From Paenibacillus peoriae (GTDB lineage Bacteria > Bacillota > Bacilli > Paenibacillales > Paenibacillaceae): a stretch of 64,000 nucleotides of DNA. The stretch covers positions 5,551,001 to 5,615,000 of the forward strand of contig NZ_CP092831.1 of assembly GCF_022531965.1 (NCBI RefSeq), written 5' to 3'. How positions within the stretch are numbered: position 1 is the stretch's first letter; each line of letters opens with the position of its first letter. Under the pieces are notes generated by a model. It was not told the DNA's origin. It did not search any database and worked only from the letters and a program-made list of their open reading frames with translations. Made by a program: the position numbers and the translations under genes. Of the stretch, positions 9,080 to 17,453 are shown one piece after another.

Positions 9080-9837
9080 CGATTGTTGCCTTGATTCTCT
9101 CTCTCGGTTTTGTATTTATCGCCATCGTCATGTCCAAATCCTTCAAACTCGGTCTGGACCGAGACATGATCATCGCCACGATCAGAGCGTCGGTTCAACT
9201 GCTGGCGATTGGATATGTATTGCATTTGATTTTTGGGATGCAAAGCTACGGGTTTATCGTATTATTCATTCTGCTCATGATTACCGTAGCCTCACAAAAT
9301 GTTGCGCGCAAAGGACGATTTATCCCCGGTCTCATGTGGAAGTCATTCCTGACTTTGCTGTGTGTGGAAATCGTTACACAGACATTCCTCATTGGCCTGC
9401 ATATTATTCCGGCGACAGCCCGATATATGATTCCGATTAGCGGTATGATCATTGGCAGCTCCATGATTTTGTCCAGTCTGCTGGTATCCCGGCTCAAGTC
9501 GGAAGTCCTGCTGCGCAAGCCTGAAATCATGCTCATTCTGGCGTTAGGCGGCACGCCTAGACAAGCCATCTTCCCTATACTCAAGGATTGCATACGTTCC
9601 AGTATGATTCCAACCATTGAGGGGCAGAAAACGCTGGGGCTTGTCCAGCTTCCCGGCATGATGACCGGACAAATCATCGCAGGTGCCAATCCGATTGCCG
9701 CCGTGCGTTTGCAATTGCTCATCGTATTTACCACCATGACCTCTGCTATTTTGACCAGCGTGCTGCTCAGCCTGTTCATTTATCCGGCATTATTTAACCG
9801 CCAGCAACAACTGCATACCGAAGCATGGGAACGCTAA
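9076..9837 (+). CDS. fetB: ABC transporter permease (UPF0014, FetB/YbbM-like)
   Basis: A membrane protein of about 253 residues with around seven hydrophobic segments. The conserved GMIIGSSMILSSL and VQLPGMMTGQIIAG motifs are diagnostic of the UPF0014/FetB family. An ATG at 9070 is only one base from AGGAG; the ATG at 9076 is seven bases away and overlaps the ATPase stop as ATGA, the usual coupled arrangement. It forms the membrane half of the putative FetAB exporter. Confidence 0.87.
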   Translation: MTIVALILSLGFVFIAIVMSKSFKLGLDRDMIIATIRASVQLLAIGYVLHLIFGMQSYGFIVLFILLMITVASQNVARKGRFIPGLMWKSFLTLLCVEIVTQTFLIGLHIIPATARYMIPISGMIIGSSMILSSLLVSRLKSEVLLRKPEIMLILALGGTPRQAIFPILKDCIRSSMIPTIEGQKTLGLVQLPGMMTGQIIAGANPIAAVRLQLLIVFTTMTSAILTSVLLSLFIYPALFNRQQQLHTEAWER

Positions 9838-9886
9838 TCAGGTGAATATCCCCGGTTATCTACTATTTCGCAAAATAAAAGGACAT

Positions 9887-9911
9887 GTTTAATTCCTGAC
9901 ACAAAGGTTAA
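9887..9911 (+). promoter_or_regulatory. Possible sigma-B-type promoter of the KGG protein
   Basis: GTTTAA (9887-9892), 13 bases, then GGTTAA (9906-9911) resembles the general-stress consensus GTTTAA-N12-14-GGGWAW. It lies 48 bases before the coding region of a GsiB-like protein, the classic sigma-B target. The -10 match is partial, and I cannot tell whether this organism has sigma-B. Confidence 0.4.
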
Positions 9912-9959
9912 TAGATACACGTACCCGCTTTACTAAAATTCGATGAGGAGTGATTGAAC

Positions 9960-10307
9960 ATGGCTAACAACAACCAAAATGGCAAAATGAGTCGCGAAGA
10001 AGCAGGACGTCTAGGTGGAGAAGCTACTGCTAAAAATCACGACAAAGAATTTTACCAAGAGATTGGCGAAAAAGGTGGCGAGGCCACTTCCAAAAATCAT
10101 GGCAAGGACTTCTACCAGGAAATTGGTGAAAAAGGCGGCGAAGCCACTTCCAAAAACCATGACAAGGAATTCTATCAGGAAATCGGACGCAAGGGCGGCG
10201 AAGCCCGTGGCAATTCAGACCAAAGTGATAGCGACGGGAAAATGAGTAGGGAAGAAGCAGGCCGCAAAGGCGGCGAGGCTCGCGCACGCCAACGTAAAAA
10301 TAATTGA
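9960..10307 (+). CDS. KGG-repeat general stress protein (GsiB-like)
   Basis: A 115-residue, very hydrophilic protein made of near-identical 20-residue repeats of the form KGGEA-T-KNH-KEFYQEIGE (three and a half copies), bounded by two copies of KMSREEAGR-GGEA. This is the Con-10/GsiB stress-protein family, hydrophilic proteins thought to protect cells during desiccation or starvation. A TTG at 9954 is only three bases from GAGGAG, whereas the ATG at 9960 is nine away, so I start there. The gene is monocistronic with a strong terminator at 10391. Confidence 0.9.
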   Translation: MANNNQNGKMSREEAGRLGGEATAKNHDKEFYQEIGEKGGEATSKNHGKDFYQEIGEKGGEATSKNHDKEFYQEIGRKGGEARGNSDQSDSDGKMSREEAGRKGGEARARQRKNN

Positions 10308-10390
10308 CAATAAAGCTATGCCGTCGGTGCAATCCTATGAAGAGGCACAGACTGCGTATAAACACAAAGTAAGTTGACGTTTATGTTATA

Positions 10391-10428
10391 AAAGCCTATC
10401 TGCCGGAAGAATGGCAGATAGGCTTTTT
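10391..10428 (+). terminator. Strong intrinsic terminator
   Basis: A perfect 14-base stem (AAAGCCTATCTGCC and its complement) with an eight-base loop is followed by TTTTTGTG. It ends the KGG stress gene transcript. Confidence 0.9.
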
Positions 10429-10547
10429 GTGTAAAAGTTACTTTCAACATCGGATCATACACCTTACAATATACATAAACAGGATAAATAACCAATCATA
10501 CATATTTTATTACAAATGAAAGAATGGATTATGGGAGGTTGGTGCGA

Positions 10548-10844
10548 ATGTTGATTACAAAAAATAAAACGGCTGCAACTATTTTAAAAATTATATTTTT
10601 TTCACTAATTTTCAGCTGGATTTATTATTATTCAGGTCATCACTCGACAGAAATCGCTAAGCTAGTTAAAACTACAGATGATTACTTGGTCATACAGAGA
10701 GATACTTTTAACGGAGGTGGATATAAAGAATTATATATTTCCTCAAAGTCCGCGATCCCTCCTCTGGTTATAGGCAAACAATATTATTTCGTGTCTGATC
10801 AAAGGTACTTTCAACACCCATATATCCGCTATGTAGAGGAGTAA
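10548..10844 (+). CDS. Small membrane-anchored hypothetical protein
   Basis: A 98-residue protein with basic N-terminus MLITKNKTAA, one membrane segment (ILKIIFFSLIFSWIYYY) and a short extracytoplasmic part of about 70 residues. GGGAGG lies nine bases before the ATG at 10548, favouring it over the in-frame ATG at 10524, which precedes the SD. I recognise no family. It is followed closely by the AraC/GyrI gene, but a functional link is not evident. Confidence 0.55.
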   Translation: MLITKNKTAATILKIIFFSLIFSWIYYYSGHHSTEIAKLVKTTDDYLVIQRDTFNGGGYKELYISSKSAIPPLVIGKQYYFVSDQRYFQHPYIRYVEE

Positions 10845-10933
10845 AGCAGAACAAGAGAAAAAAACACATGCAACTCAAGTCAAATATTCCTGCATTCCGG
10901 CTGTTAAGATGGAGTCGAAAGGAGGGAACGCTC

Positions 10934-11836
10934 GTGTATGAATGGAACGAAATGGTTCAGCTTATGATCGATTGGATTGATAATAATCTTACTTCAGCAC
11001 CTTCGTTGTTGAGAATGTCCAATCAGTTAGGCTACTCCCCTTACTACTGTACAAAACAGTTTCATTCCCTTACAGGAATAACGTTAAGGGATTATGTGTG
11101 GATGCGCCGGATTAGCCGTGCCGCGCTAGAACTCCGAGATGGCAATGTCCGCATCCTCGATGTTGCAATAAAGTATGGGTTTTCTTCACAGGAGGCTTTT
11201 ACACGGGCATTTGTAAAAGCATTCGAGGTAACTCCGGCTGTATACCAGAAGGAGCCCCGACCTATTCCGTTAGCCATTCGCGTTGAGGTGTTCTCTCCTT
11301 ATCATTACCATTTGAAGGAGCGGGATAAGATGGTTAAGGATCATTTGCAAGAAGCTGAAGTCAAAATCGAGCATATACCAGCACACAAATTTATTGGAAT
11401 CTGGGATACCTCTTCTCGAAACTACGGTGATTTCTGGAGAAACGGTCACAATTGTGATGAAATTTGCGGAACATTGGAAAGCATGTCTCATCTCAAGCTT
11501 CCCGAACAATTGGGCCAAACTGCGGGCTGGTTCTATCAGGATGGTCAGAAGGGATATCTCTATGGAATACCGGTTGCCGCTGACTACGCCGGAGAGATTC
11601 CCGCAGGAATGAGGTGCCGGGACATCCCCGAATCAGATTACCTGGTGTTTTTCCACCCACCCTTCAATTATTTAAAAAACAATGGAGACGTTATGAGAAT
11701 GGTGGAGGAGAAAGCTTGGAACTTTGACCCTAGCAGCCTGGGGTATGAATGGGATGAGGAAACAAAGCAAGATTATCAGCGGCATTTCCCAGAAGGATAC
11801 GGATACGCAGTGTTACGTCCAGTAAAAAAAGTGTAG
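10934..11836 (+). CDS. AraC-family regulator with GyrI-like effector domain
   Basis: About 300 residues. The N-terminal AraC double helix-turn-helix (LLRMSNQLGYSPYYCTKQFH and LDVAIKYGFSSQEAFTRAF) is followed by an effector-binding GyrI/BmrR-like domain from about residue 130 (VKIEHIPAHKFIGIWDT). Such proteins sense small hydrophobic or cationic compounds. The open frame could begin at 10868, but AAAGGAGG sits nine bases before the in-frame GTG at 10934, which gives the normal length. The target genes are not obvious. Confidence 0.85.
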   Translation: MYEWNEMVQLMIDWIDNNLTSAPSLLRMSNQLGYSPYYCTKQFHSLTGITLRDYVWMRRISRAALELRDGNVRILDVAIKYGFSSQEAFTRAFVKAFEVTPAVYQKEPRPIPLAIRVEVFSPYHYHLKERDKMVKDHLQEAEVKIEHIPAHKFIGIWDTSSRNYGDFWRNGHNCDEICGTLESMSHLKLPEQLGQTAGWFYQDGQKGYLYGIPVAADYAGEIPAGMRCRDIPESDYLVFFHPPFNYLKNNGDVMRMVEEKAWNFDPSSLGYEWDEETKQDYQRHFPEGYGYAVLRPVKKV

Positions 11837-11991
11837 AGAAAAAGAATCCGAAGAAGCCGCTACGATCAGGATGCTGTTCATCGTCTTGCTAAAGTCTGTT
11901 GAAAAATAATAACAGTTTATTACTGACGGGTTCCGTTTTGAGGTGCAATACACATCGAATTGACATTGTGGACACAATCCGATGTAAATAC

Positions 11992-12035
11992 AGAATAAAC
12001 CGATTCACTGAATCATACAGTTGTCGGTTTATTCT
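11992..12035. terminator. Twelve-base-pair hairpin, likely bidirectional terminator
   Basis: AGAATAAACCGA (11992-12003) and its exact complement (12024-12035) enclose a 20-base loop. The minus-strand decayed gene ends inside it (stop at 12029-12031), so it may be that gene's old terminator and also serve the AraC/GyrI gene. Confidence 0.55.
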
Positions 12036-12273
12036 TGATCAGCATTTTTATTTTGCAAGTAACTATCAACGACGTTAACCCATTGTTCCCTTACCACTTC
12101 CGTTGTTTCCTGCGAATACAAACATAGTAGCAAACGGCTCACTCATGATAAAATATCCTGTTCTTTAATTCGTTCGACTTGATCATTACTCTACTCTTTA
12201 ATTAACTTGCCTAGGTTGCGGGTACGATTCATCCAACCATCAACATCCCATCCAAATCATATATCGGGAGTAT
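12029..12273 (-). pseudogene. Decayed protein-coding remnant
   Basis: One minus-strand frame reads as plausible protein in three pieces separated by in-frame stops: FGWDVDGWMNRTRNLGKLIK, then SNDQVERIKEQDILS, then SRLLLCLYSQETTEVVREQW through to NKNADQE and a stop. The even amino-acid composition, the single frame and the terminator-like hairpin at its end suggest the C-terminal 80 codons of a dead gene. I do not recognise the family. Confidence 0.4.
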
Positions 12274-12332
12274 ATCGTAAATCGAAAAGTCTGAAAGAAT
12301 CCAGCGTCACTCAAATTGTGGAGGTATAGAAT

Positions 12333-13220
12333 ATGAGCTCTGTCTCAAAAGTAGCTTGCATATCTATTTTAGGTCTTACTTTAGGTGCGGGAGCAGCACA
12401 AGCTTCTTCGACACATATTATCGTTAATAATTCAATTGTATCCTCTGATGAAACTTACCAATCTCATGGGATTACCATGGTCCCATTAAATGCTGTTCAA
12501 AGTTTACCTGGTGTATCCATCACATGGAATAATAGCACCAAGACAGTCACAATAGATCGTAACGGTGAAAAAACACTATTAAAAGTTGGGCAGAAAAGTG
12601 CAACGCTTGGTTCAAAAAATATAACCTTGCCTGTTGTCACTACATTGAAAAACGGACGGATTATGGTCCCTCTCCGATTCATTGCTGATTCATCCAATGC
12701 GTATGTCTCCTGGAATCCAAAATCTCAGACGGCCTATGTAGCGAAAGCAAACAATGAAATAAAAAACAAATATACTTCGGATAAGCTTAATGTATCCAGA
12801 GGAGCAGCAATCAAACTTCCCAAAGTTAGCAATTTAAAAGAATATACACCCAAAGGGTATGAAAATCTGAACACAGACTATTATTTTCCTGAAGGCAAAT
12901 CAAATTCGTTTTTTATTCAGGAGATGGATGTTATTTCATACTATAAAATCAGCAACGATTGTAGTGTATTAATATGGACAGCACGTTTTGACTCAACCAA
13001 AAGGGAGAGCAGTGGTCTATCCTTTTTGCCTTATAAATTAGTGGAACAAGACGGCCAGAAACCTACAATTCAAGGGCGAATAACCCATTTTAATTTCATG
13101 GCCGCTGTTGGAGAAATCAGTTACAATCTCATTGACAATACTGGGAAAGAGATAAACCCAGGGCAAAAAACAGTTGAACCAACAAATTTCTTTTTTGATA
13201 TCCCTGATGAACAAAAATGA
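12333..13220 (+). CDS. Secreted protein with copper-amine-oxidase N-terminal-like domain
   Basis: A 295-residue protein with a signal peptide (KVACISILGLTLGAGAAQAS). Residues about 28-135 form the repeat domain found at the N-terminus of copper amine oxidases and common in Paenibacillus surface proteins: ITMVPLNAVQ, WNNSTKTVTI, RIMVPLRFIADSSNAYVSWN. No amine oxidase catalytic domain follows. The remaining 150 residues are of unknown fold. GGAGGT lies seven bases before the start. It is probably a wall-associated or secreted protein. Confidence 0.8.
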   Translation: MSSVSKVACISILGLTLGAGAAQASSTHIIVNNSIVSSDETYQSHGITMVPLNAVQSLPGVSITWNNSTKTVTIDRNGEKTLLKVGQKSATLGSKNITLPVVTTLKNGRIMVPLRFIADSSNAYVSWNPKSQTAYVAKANNEIKNKYTSDKLNVSRGAAIKLPKVSNLKEYTPKGYENLNTDYYFPEGKSNSFFIQEMDVISYYKISNDCSVLIWTARFDSTKRESSGLSFLPYKLVEQDGQKPTIQGRITHFNFMAAVGEISYNLIDNTGKEINPGQKTVEPTNFFFDIPDEQK

Positions 13221-13327
13221 TCGAATTGACTTTGCATGCGTTCTTTTCCTCTTACATTAATAAAGACCAGAATCTAAGCTGGTACGTGGTAATAAATTGA
13301 TACAATATTGGTTTGGAGGTATAGGCA

Positions 13328-13570
13328 ATGAAATCTTTTCGTTTTTGGCTAGTCCTAATCTCGTGTCTAGTTATTACTGTAAATATTACGGGGAACGACG
13401 ACTATAATATGCTATTGGCTATCGTTAGCCCGTTGGTTTGGATGTATGAATCATTTCGATTTGTGCGAGAAGCAGACATCCCCATAACCATTGTTTACTT
13501 CACTACACTAGTTTTCTGGTATCTCATTGGATACGCTTTGGACCGTTTGATTAGAAAATCAAAAAATTAA
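13328..13570 (+). CDS. Small two-segment membrane protein, unknown
   Basis: An 80-residue protein with an N-terminal hydrophobic segment (FWLVLISCLVITVNI) and a C-terminal one (ITIVYFTTLVFWYLIGYAL) followed by a basic tail, LDRLIRKSKN. A good SD (GGAGGTATAGGCA) precedes the ATG. I recognise no family and the neighbours do not suggest a role. Confidence 0.6.
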   Translation: MKSFRFWLVLISCLVITVNITGNDDYNMLLAIVSPLVWMYESFRFVREADIPITIVYFTTLVFWYLIGYALDRLIRKSKN

Positions 13571-13571
13571 A

Positions 13572-13850
13572 ATCACTTGAAATTATCTTCTAAATTATCG
13601 TCTACTTTGTCAGGCTCAAACTCGACCGTTCTGTTTTAAAGCGATAATAATCAGACAGAGAAAGCATCTTATCGTAATCGCGACTCATTGAAGCGTTCAT
13701 ATATTCTGAAAATGTCGATACAGCAGTCTCTTTGGGCTTATCGGGAAGTTTATAAGGTTCCTTATCCCCTCCAAAAGCCGTAACAATTACGGTCAAACCC
13801 CCTCCTAGGGCAACCAAGCAAGCCAACTTATTACGCGATACAAGCCTCAA
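13572..13850 (-). pseudogene. Small exported protein with probable frameshift
   Basis: The open frame (TTG start, GAGGG nine bases upstream) encodes a hydrophobic N-terminus (LACLVALGGGLTVIVTAFGG) and a polar part ending FSEYMNASMSRDYDKMLSLS, then DYYRFK, and stops at 13602. In the other frame the sequence continues as sensible protein, RTVEFEPDKVDDNLEDNFK, to a stop at 13572. One extra A in the AAAA run near 13632 would join them into about 92 residues. It is either a frameshifted gene or a base-call error. Family unknown. Confidence 0.45.
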
Positions 13851-14107
13851 TAAACAAAACCCTCTTTGTTGTAAATTTTACCACCTATTTTCAACGTATC
13901 TCAACTTAAAAAGATGCTATAAAACGCAGCATAACTTCTTGTAAAACCCCATTCATTTAAATCTAAGGCCATCTCTTCAATATAATTTTATTTTAACGTA
14001 AATTCTCACTGAATACCTTTGTTACCTTATGTAATGTCGTCTTCCCATCCTGTAAACTAAGTTCCATCAAGCGGTAACCGCTGGATCATAGAGAGGATGA
14101 GATATTT

Positions 14108-15289
14108 ATGAGTTTGGAAAATAGAGTTTTTGCGATACAAGCTGGTCTGGACGGACGTGTAAATGCAGTTATAGATCAAACCCTTGCCGAAAAGCGTCTG
14201 ATCGGCACAGTCGTCATGATATTTATGGATGGTTCACCCGTGTATGTCCGAGCGGCGGGGCTGGCTGATCGAGAAGAACAACGTCCTATGCATGAGGATG
14301 CTTTATTTCGGCTTTCTTCTGTATCCAAACCGATTGTATCTACTGCGGCTTTGGTTTTGGCAGCCCAAGGATTGATTAAGCTCGATGAATCTATTGAACG
14401 CTGGTTGCCCGATTTTCGCCCCCGATTAATCAGTGGTGAGCAGCCCTCCATTACAGTACGCCAATTGCTGACACATACTGCCGGGTTGACCTATGGCTTT
14501 TTAGAGGAAGAAGGCGGGGGTCCCTATCATCGTGCAGGCGTATCAGATGGCATGGATTTTTCAAATCTTACGCTGGAGGAGAACTTGCAACGTTTGGCTT
14601 CTGTGCCTCTGTTATATACACCGGGTAAAGCATGGGGATATTCGATTGCTACTGATGTGCTCGGCGCTATCATTAGCCGTGTATGTGGCACAACCCTTGA
14701 TGCAGCTGTTAAAAAGCTCGTTACCGAACCTCTCGGTATGCACGACACCAGTTTCGCGGTCGCGGATGCCGGACGGCTTGCGGCTCCTTATGTCAACGAT
14801 ATATCAGAACCTCGGCGAATGCGTGAGCTTGAGGTTGCACAGGTTTTTGAGGGCACGGCAGGACTTCGTTTTCAGCCCGCGCGAGCCTTTGATCCCACGG
14901 CTTTCCACTCTGGTGGCTCTGGTATGATTGGCAGCGCAAAAGATTTCATGCGACTGTTGGAAACACTGCGAAACGGCGGCAATCCGTTACTTTCAGAGGA
15001 ATGGGTCCGCGAAATGGGCACCATCCAGACCGGGAACCTTCCCTTGGCAGGCTGGCCGGGGCGGGGTTTTGGATTAGGATTCACCGTACTCCAAAATCCC
15101 GATGAAAGCGGAACAGCAGAATCACCCGGAACGTGGCGTCTCGGAGGAGCTTATGGTCATTCGTGGTTCGTTGATCCCGCACTAAGACTCAGTGTGGTCG
15201 CCTTTACCAATACAGCGTTTGAAGGGATGTCAGGTCCGTTTACAACTGAGCTTTGCCAAGCCATTTACGGTAGCTCAAATAGGGTCTAA
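14108..15289 (+). CDS. Serine hydrolase, beta-lactamase/esterase family
   Basis: A 393-residue protein of the class C beta-lactamase / DD-peptidase / EstB fold. The nucleophile motif SVSK (S71-K74, in FRLSSVSKPIVST), the tyrosine motif region WGYSIATDVLG and the third-box equivalent GHSWF near the C-terminus are present. There is no signal peptide, so it probably acts in the cytoplasm as an esterase or peptidase. It ends convergently with the Lrp-type regulator, overlapping it by 15 bases. Confidence 0.85.
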   Translation: MSLENRVFAIQAGLDGRVNAVIDQTLAEKRLIGTVVMIFMDGSPVYVRAAGLADREEQRPMHEDALFRLSSVSKPIVSTAALVLAAQGLIKLDESIERWLPDFRPRLISGEQPSITVRQLLTHTAGLTYGFLEEEGGGPYHRAGVSDGMDFSNLTLEENLQRLASVPLLYTPGKAWGYSIATDVLGAIISRVCGTTLDAAVKKLVTEPLGMHDTSFAVADAGRLAAPYVNDISEPRRMRELEVAQVFEGTAGLRFQPARAFDPTAFHSGGSGMIGSAKDFMRLLETLRNGGNPLLSEEWVREMGTIQTGNLPLAGWPGRGFGLGFTVLQNPDESGTAESPGTWRLGGAYGHSWFVDPALRLSVVAFTNTAFEGMSGPFTTELCQAIYGSSNRV

Positions 15290-15718
15290 TAAAGTGGGGG
15301 TTACATGTTTATGGTCTACAGGCGAGGACAGGACAATTAACGTGGTAGAGTGCCCATGCTTTCCACACTCATCCCCGAACTGCTCCAGCTTGAGCATAGA
15401 CTCAACCATGACTTTCAGTAAGTAATTTTGCTCGCCGCTGATTCTATGGCACTCAATGACTTCAGGTGCAGATTGGCAAAACTCAACAAATGAATTGCAT
15501 TGATTCGTGTGCACGAGCACGTGAGCCATGATCGGTTTTCCAACTTTCTCATGTGAAACTGTGGCACGATATCCGGTGATAATACCTTTATCCTCCATGC
15601 GCCGTACTCTTTCCGTTACGGCAGGCTGGGAAAGTCCAACCTCCTTACCCAGCTCGGTCATGGAGATACGCGCCTGGTTTTGTAGACACAACAAAATTTT
15701 ATGATCCACTTGGTCCAT
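15275..15718 (-). CDS. Lrp/AsnC family transcriptional regulator
   Basis: About 147 residues, the typical Lrp length. The N-terminal helix-turn-helix (ISMTELGKEVGLSQPAVTER) is followed by a RAM effector domain (HVLVHTNQCNSF, ISGEQNYLLKV). AAGGAG directly abuts the first ATG at 15727; the ATG at 15718 is nine bases away and the better start. It is divergent from an MFS exporter, which it probably controls through the palindrome at 15749-15764. Confidence 0.88.
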   Translation of the reverse strand: MDQVDHKILLCLQNQARISMTELGKEVGLSQPAVTERVRRMEDKGIITGYRATVSHEKVGKPIMAHVLVHTNQCNSFVEFCQSAPEVIECHRISGEQNYLLKVMVESMLKLEQFGDECGKHGHSTTLIVLSSPVDHKHVTPTLLDPI

Positions 15719-15748
15719 CAAATCCATCTCCTTAAGTTCAAGGCAATA

Positions 15749-15764
15749 TTGTAAAAATACAATT
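15749..15764. promoter_or_regulatory. Palindromic operator between Lrp-type regulator and MFS gene
   Basis: ATTGTA-AAAA-TACAAT is a perfect 6+6 inverted repeat in the 100-base divergent intergenic region, 31 bases from the regulator start. Lrp/AsnC proteins commonly bind such AT-rich palindromes, so autoregulation and control of the exporter are likely. Confidence 0.5.
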
Positions 15765-15865
15765 ATTATTGTGTGTTATTTCGAGTATTGACTTATTATT
15801 TTATGATTTAATGAAATATTAGCATGCAAAATCAAGGACGTAAAGTAGGAGGACATGGAGAGGGA

Positions 15866-17053
15866 ATGAAACTAATGAAATATAGTAAGCCTCTGCTTTT
15901 CATCGCACTTGGCCTATTTGGTGTATACACGATTGAGTTCGGTGTGGTTGGCATTTTGCCGGTCATCATTGAACGTTTTCATATTACGGCAGCTCAGGCC
16001 GGGTTTCTTGTCAGTTCATTTGCATTGATCATCGCGCTGTTCGGTCCCTTCATGGTGCTATTGATGTCCAGGTTTAACCGCAAGCGAATCATGACAATAT
16101 CGTTGTTTGTTTTTGCCATAACAAGCTTGCTGTCAGCCTATACATCCAACTTTTATCTACTAGTGATTTTACGTATCATTCCGGCTCTGTTTCACCCGGT
16201 GTACTTCTCGCTTGCCTTTGTCGCCGCTACTGCGTTATATCCCCCGGAAAAGGCAACGCAAGCTTCCGCCAAAGCCTTTCTCGGCACGAGCATGGGAATG
16301 GTACTCGGTATTCCAATTACGGCCTATATCGCCAATCAAATTTCATACGAGGCCTCCTTCTGGTTTACTGCGGTAGCGAATGGGATTGCAGGGATTGGTA
16401 TTTTATTCATGCTGCCGGATACACCACAAGCCGAAATGTTCTCCTATCGGAAGCAGCTTGGCATTTTGCGTAAAATACCGCTGTGGCTCAATATCGGGGC
16501 AGCTACTTTTATTTTTGCAGCCATGTTCTCGGTGTATAGCTATTCTGCCGAATATTTGGGACAAAACACAGGGATGAGCAGCAATGTTATCAGTTTTCTG
16601 CTTATTATTTTCGGCATCGGCGGAATGCTCGGCAATCTATTGGCTGGCAAGCTCATGGGCTTGCATAAGGTACGCACCGCTCTTTTTCATCCAGTAGTCT
16701 TGGGGGGCACCTATTTGCTGCTGTACGGGATCAGTTCTTCATTTATCCCTACCCTCTTCATCATTATTGTGTGGGGGGCCGTTCATACCAGCGGACTGAT
16801 TGTCGCCCAGATTTGGGTGATTGATGAGGCCAAAGAAGCTCCCGCGTTTGCCAACAGTCTTTACATCTCGTTTATTAACCTAGGGGTTTCGCTGGGCTCG
16901 CTGGCAGGGGGATGGTTTATTGCCAGAGCCGGTATCCAGGGGACGCTGTGGAGCGGTTTGCTGTTCGCCATGCTGGCGATGGTATGTATCGGGACTAAAG
17001 TAATTTATCCACGTATTTTTCGAAAATATAAAAGGTTAGATGTGCAAAACTAA
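15866..17053 (+). CDS. MFS transporter (AraJ/YdhP-type efflux)
   Basis: About 395 residues with twelve hydrophobic segments. The N-terminus (PLLFIALGLFGVYTIEFGVV) and the cytoplasmic loop LMSRFNRKRIMTISLFVFA fit the arabinose-efflux-like DHA1 branch of the major facilitator superfamily. The open frame begins at 15824, but purine-rich AGGAGG and GGAGAGGGA favour the ATG at 15866 or 15875. It lies divergent from the Lrp-type regulator, so it is probably an amino-acid or drug exporter under its control. Confidence 0.85.
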   Translation: MKLMKYSKPLLFIALGLFGVYTIEFGVVGILPVIIERFHITAAQAGFLVSSFALIIALFGPFMVLLMSRFNRKRIMTISLFVFAITSLLSAYTSNFYLLVILRIIPALFHPVYFSLAFVAATALYPPEKATQASAKAFLGTSMGMVLGIPITAYIANQISYEASFWFTAVANGIAGIGILFMLPDTPQAEMFSYRKQLGILRKIPLWLNIGAATFIFAAMFSVYSYSAEYLGQNTGMSSNVISFLLIIFGIGGMLGNLLAGKLMGLHKVRTALFHPVVLGGTYLLLYGISSSFIPTLFIIIVWGAVHTSGLIVAQIWVIDEAKEAPAFANSLYISFINLGVSLGSLAGGWFIARAGIQGTLWSGLLFAMLAMVCIGTKVIYPRIFRKYKRLDVQN

Positions 17054-17088
17054 AGAGTTGCAAGAGGGCCAAGCCTGTTATCATAAAA

Positions 17089-17130
17089 AAAACCGGTCAA
17101 CACTTTGTATGGTGTTGAACCGGTTTTTGT
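17089..17130 (+). terminator. Intrinsic terminator after the MFS gene
   Basis: AACCGGT-CAACAC pairs with GTGTTGAACCGGTT around a seven-base loop, with an A-run before and TTTTTG after it. It can work on both strands. Confidence 0.85.
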
Positions 17131-17190
17131 TTAATGATTTATTCCTGCCTGTCGGATTGGATTAGAATGAAACATGCACTTCGTTGCGAA

Positions 17191-17345
17191 TTAAATCAAC
17201 GTATAACCACCATCCGGGAACAGCACGCTTCCGGTGGTAAGCTTGTTCGCCATCAGATACAACACAGTATGTGCAATTTCCTCATTATACCCCACCCCGG
17301 TGTAAACAGATGGCCGAATGCTCCGACTTTTTCAAAAAACGCCTA
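17191..17345 (-). pseudogene. 3' remnant of a short-chain dehydrogenase gene
   Basis: The minus strand encodes the diagnostic SDR C-terminus in one frame: YNEEIAHTVLYLMANKLTTG then SVLFPDGGYTLI and stop. Upstream the frame breaks (AFFEKVGAFGHLF in another frame) and no catalytic YxxxK or Rossmann part is present. Only about 50 codons of a dead gene survive between the MFS terminator and the AraC gene. Confidence 0.7.
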
Positions 17346-17453
17346 AACCTCTTCCTCTATTTGATTATTAAGCACGTTGATTATGTAAATTCGTATTATT
17401 CTCAGCTACCCTATAGGGATTATATCATAACTATTTTAAAGGAATACTTATTT

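Noticed and set aside
9954..9960. TTG start for the KGG protein
   Set aside because: Only three bases from the SD; the ATG six bases later is correctly spaced.
9954..10307. CRISPR-like regular repeats
   Set aside because: The 60-base periodicity is the coding repeat of the KGG protein. No CRISPR array was seen anywhere in the window.
12100..12175. On the minus strand a frame reads MSEPFATMFVFAGNNGSGKG, like the P-loop start of a zeta toxin
   Set aside because: It stops after 23 codons, has no clear SD, and the other frame of the same DNA continues as protein-like sequence to a terminator. The Walker-like match is probably chance.
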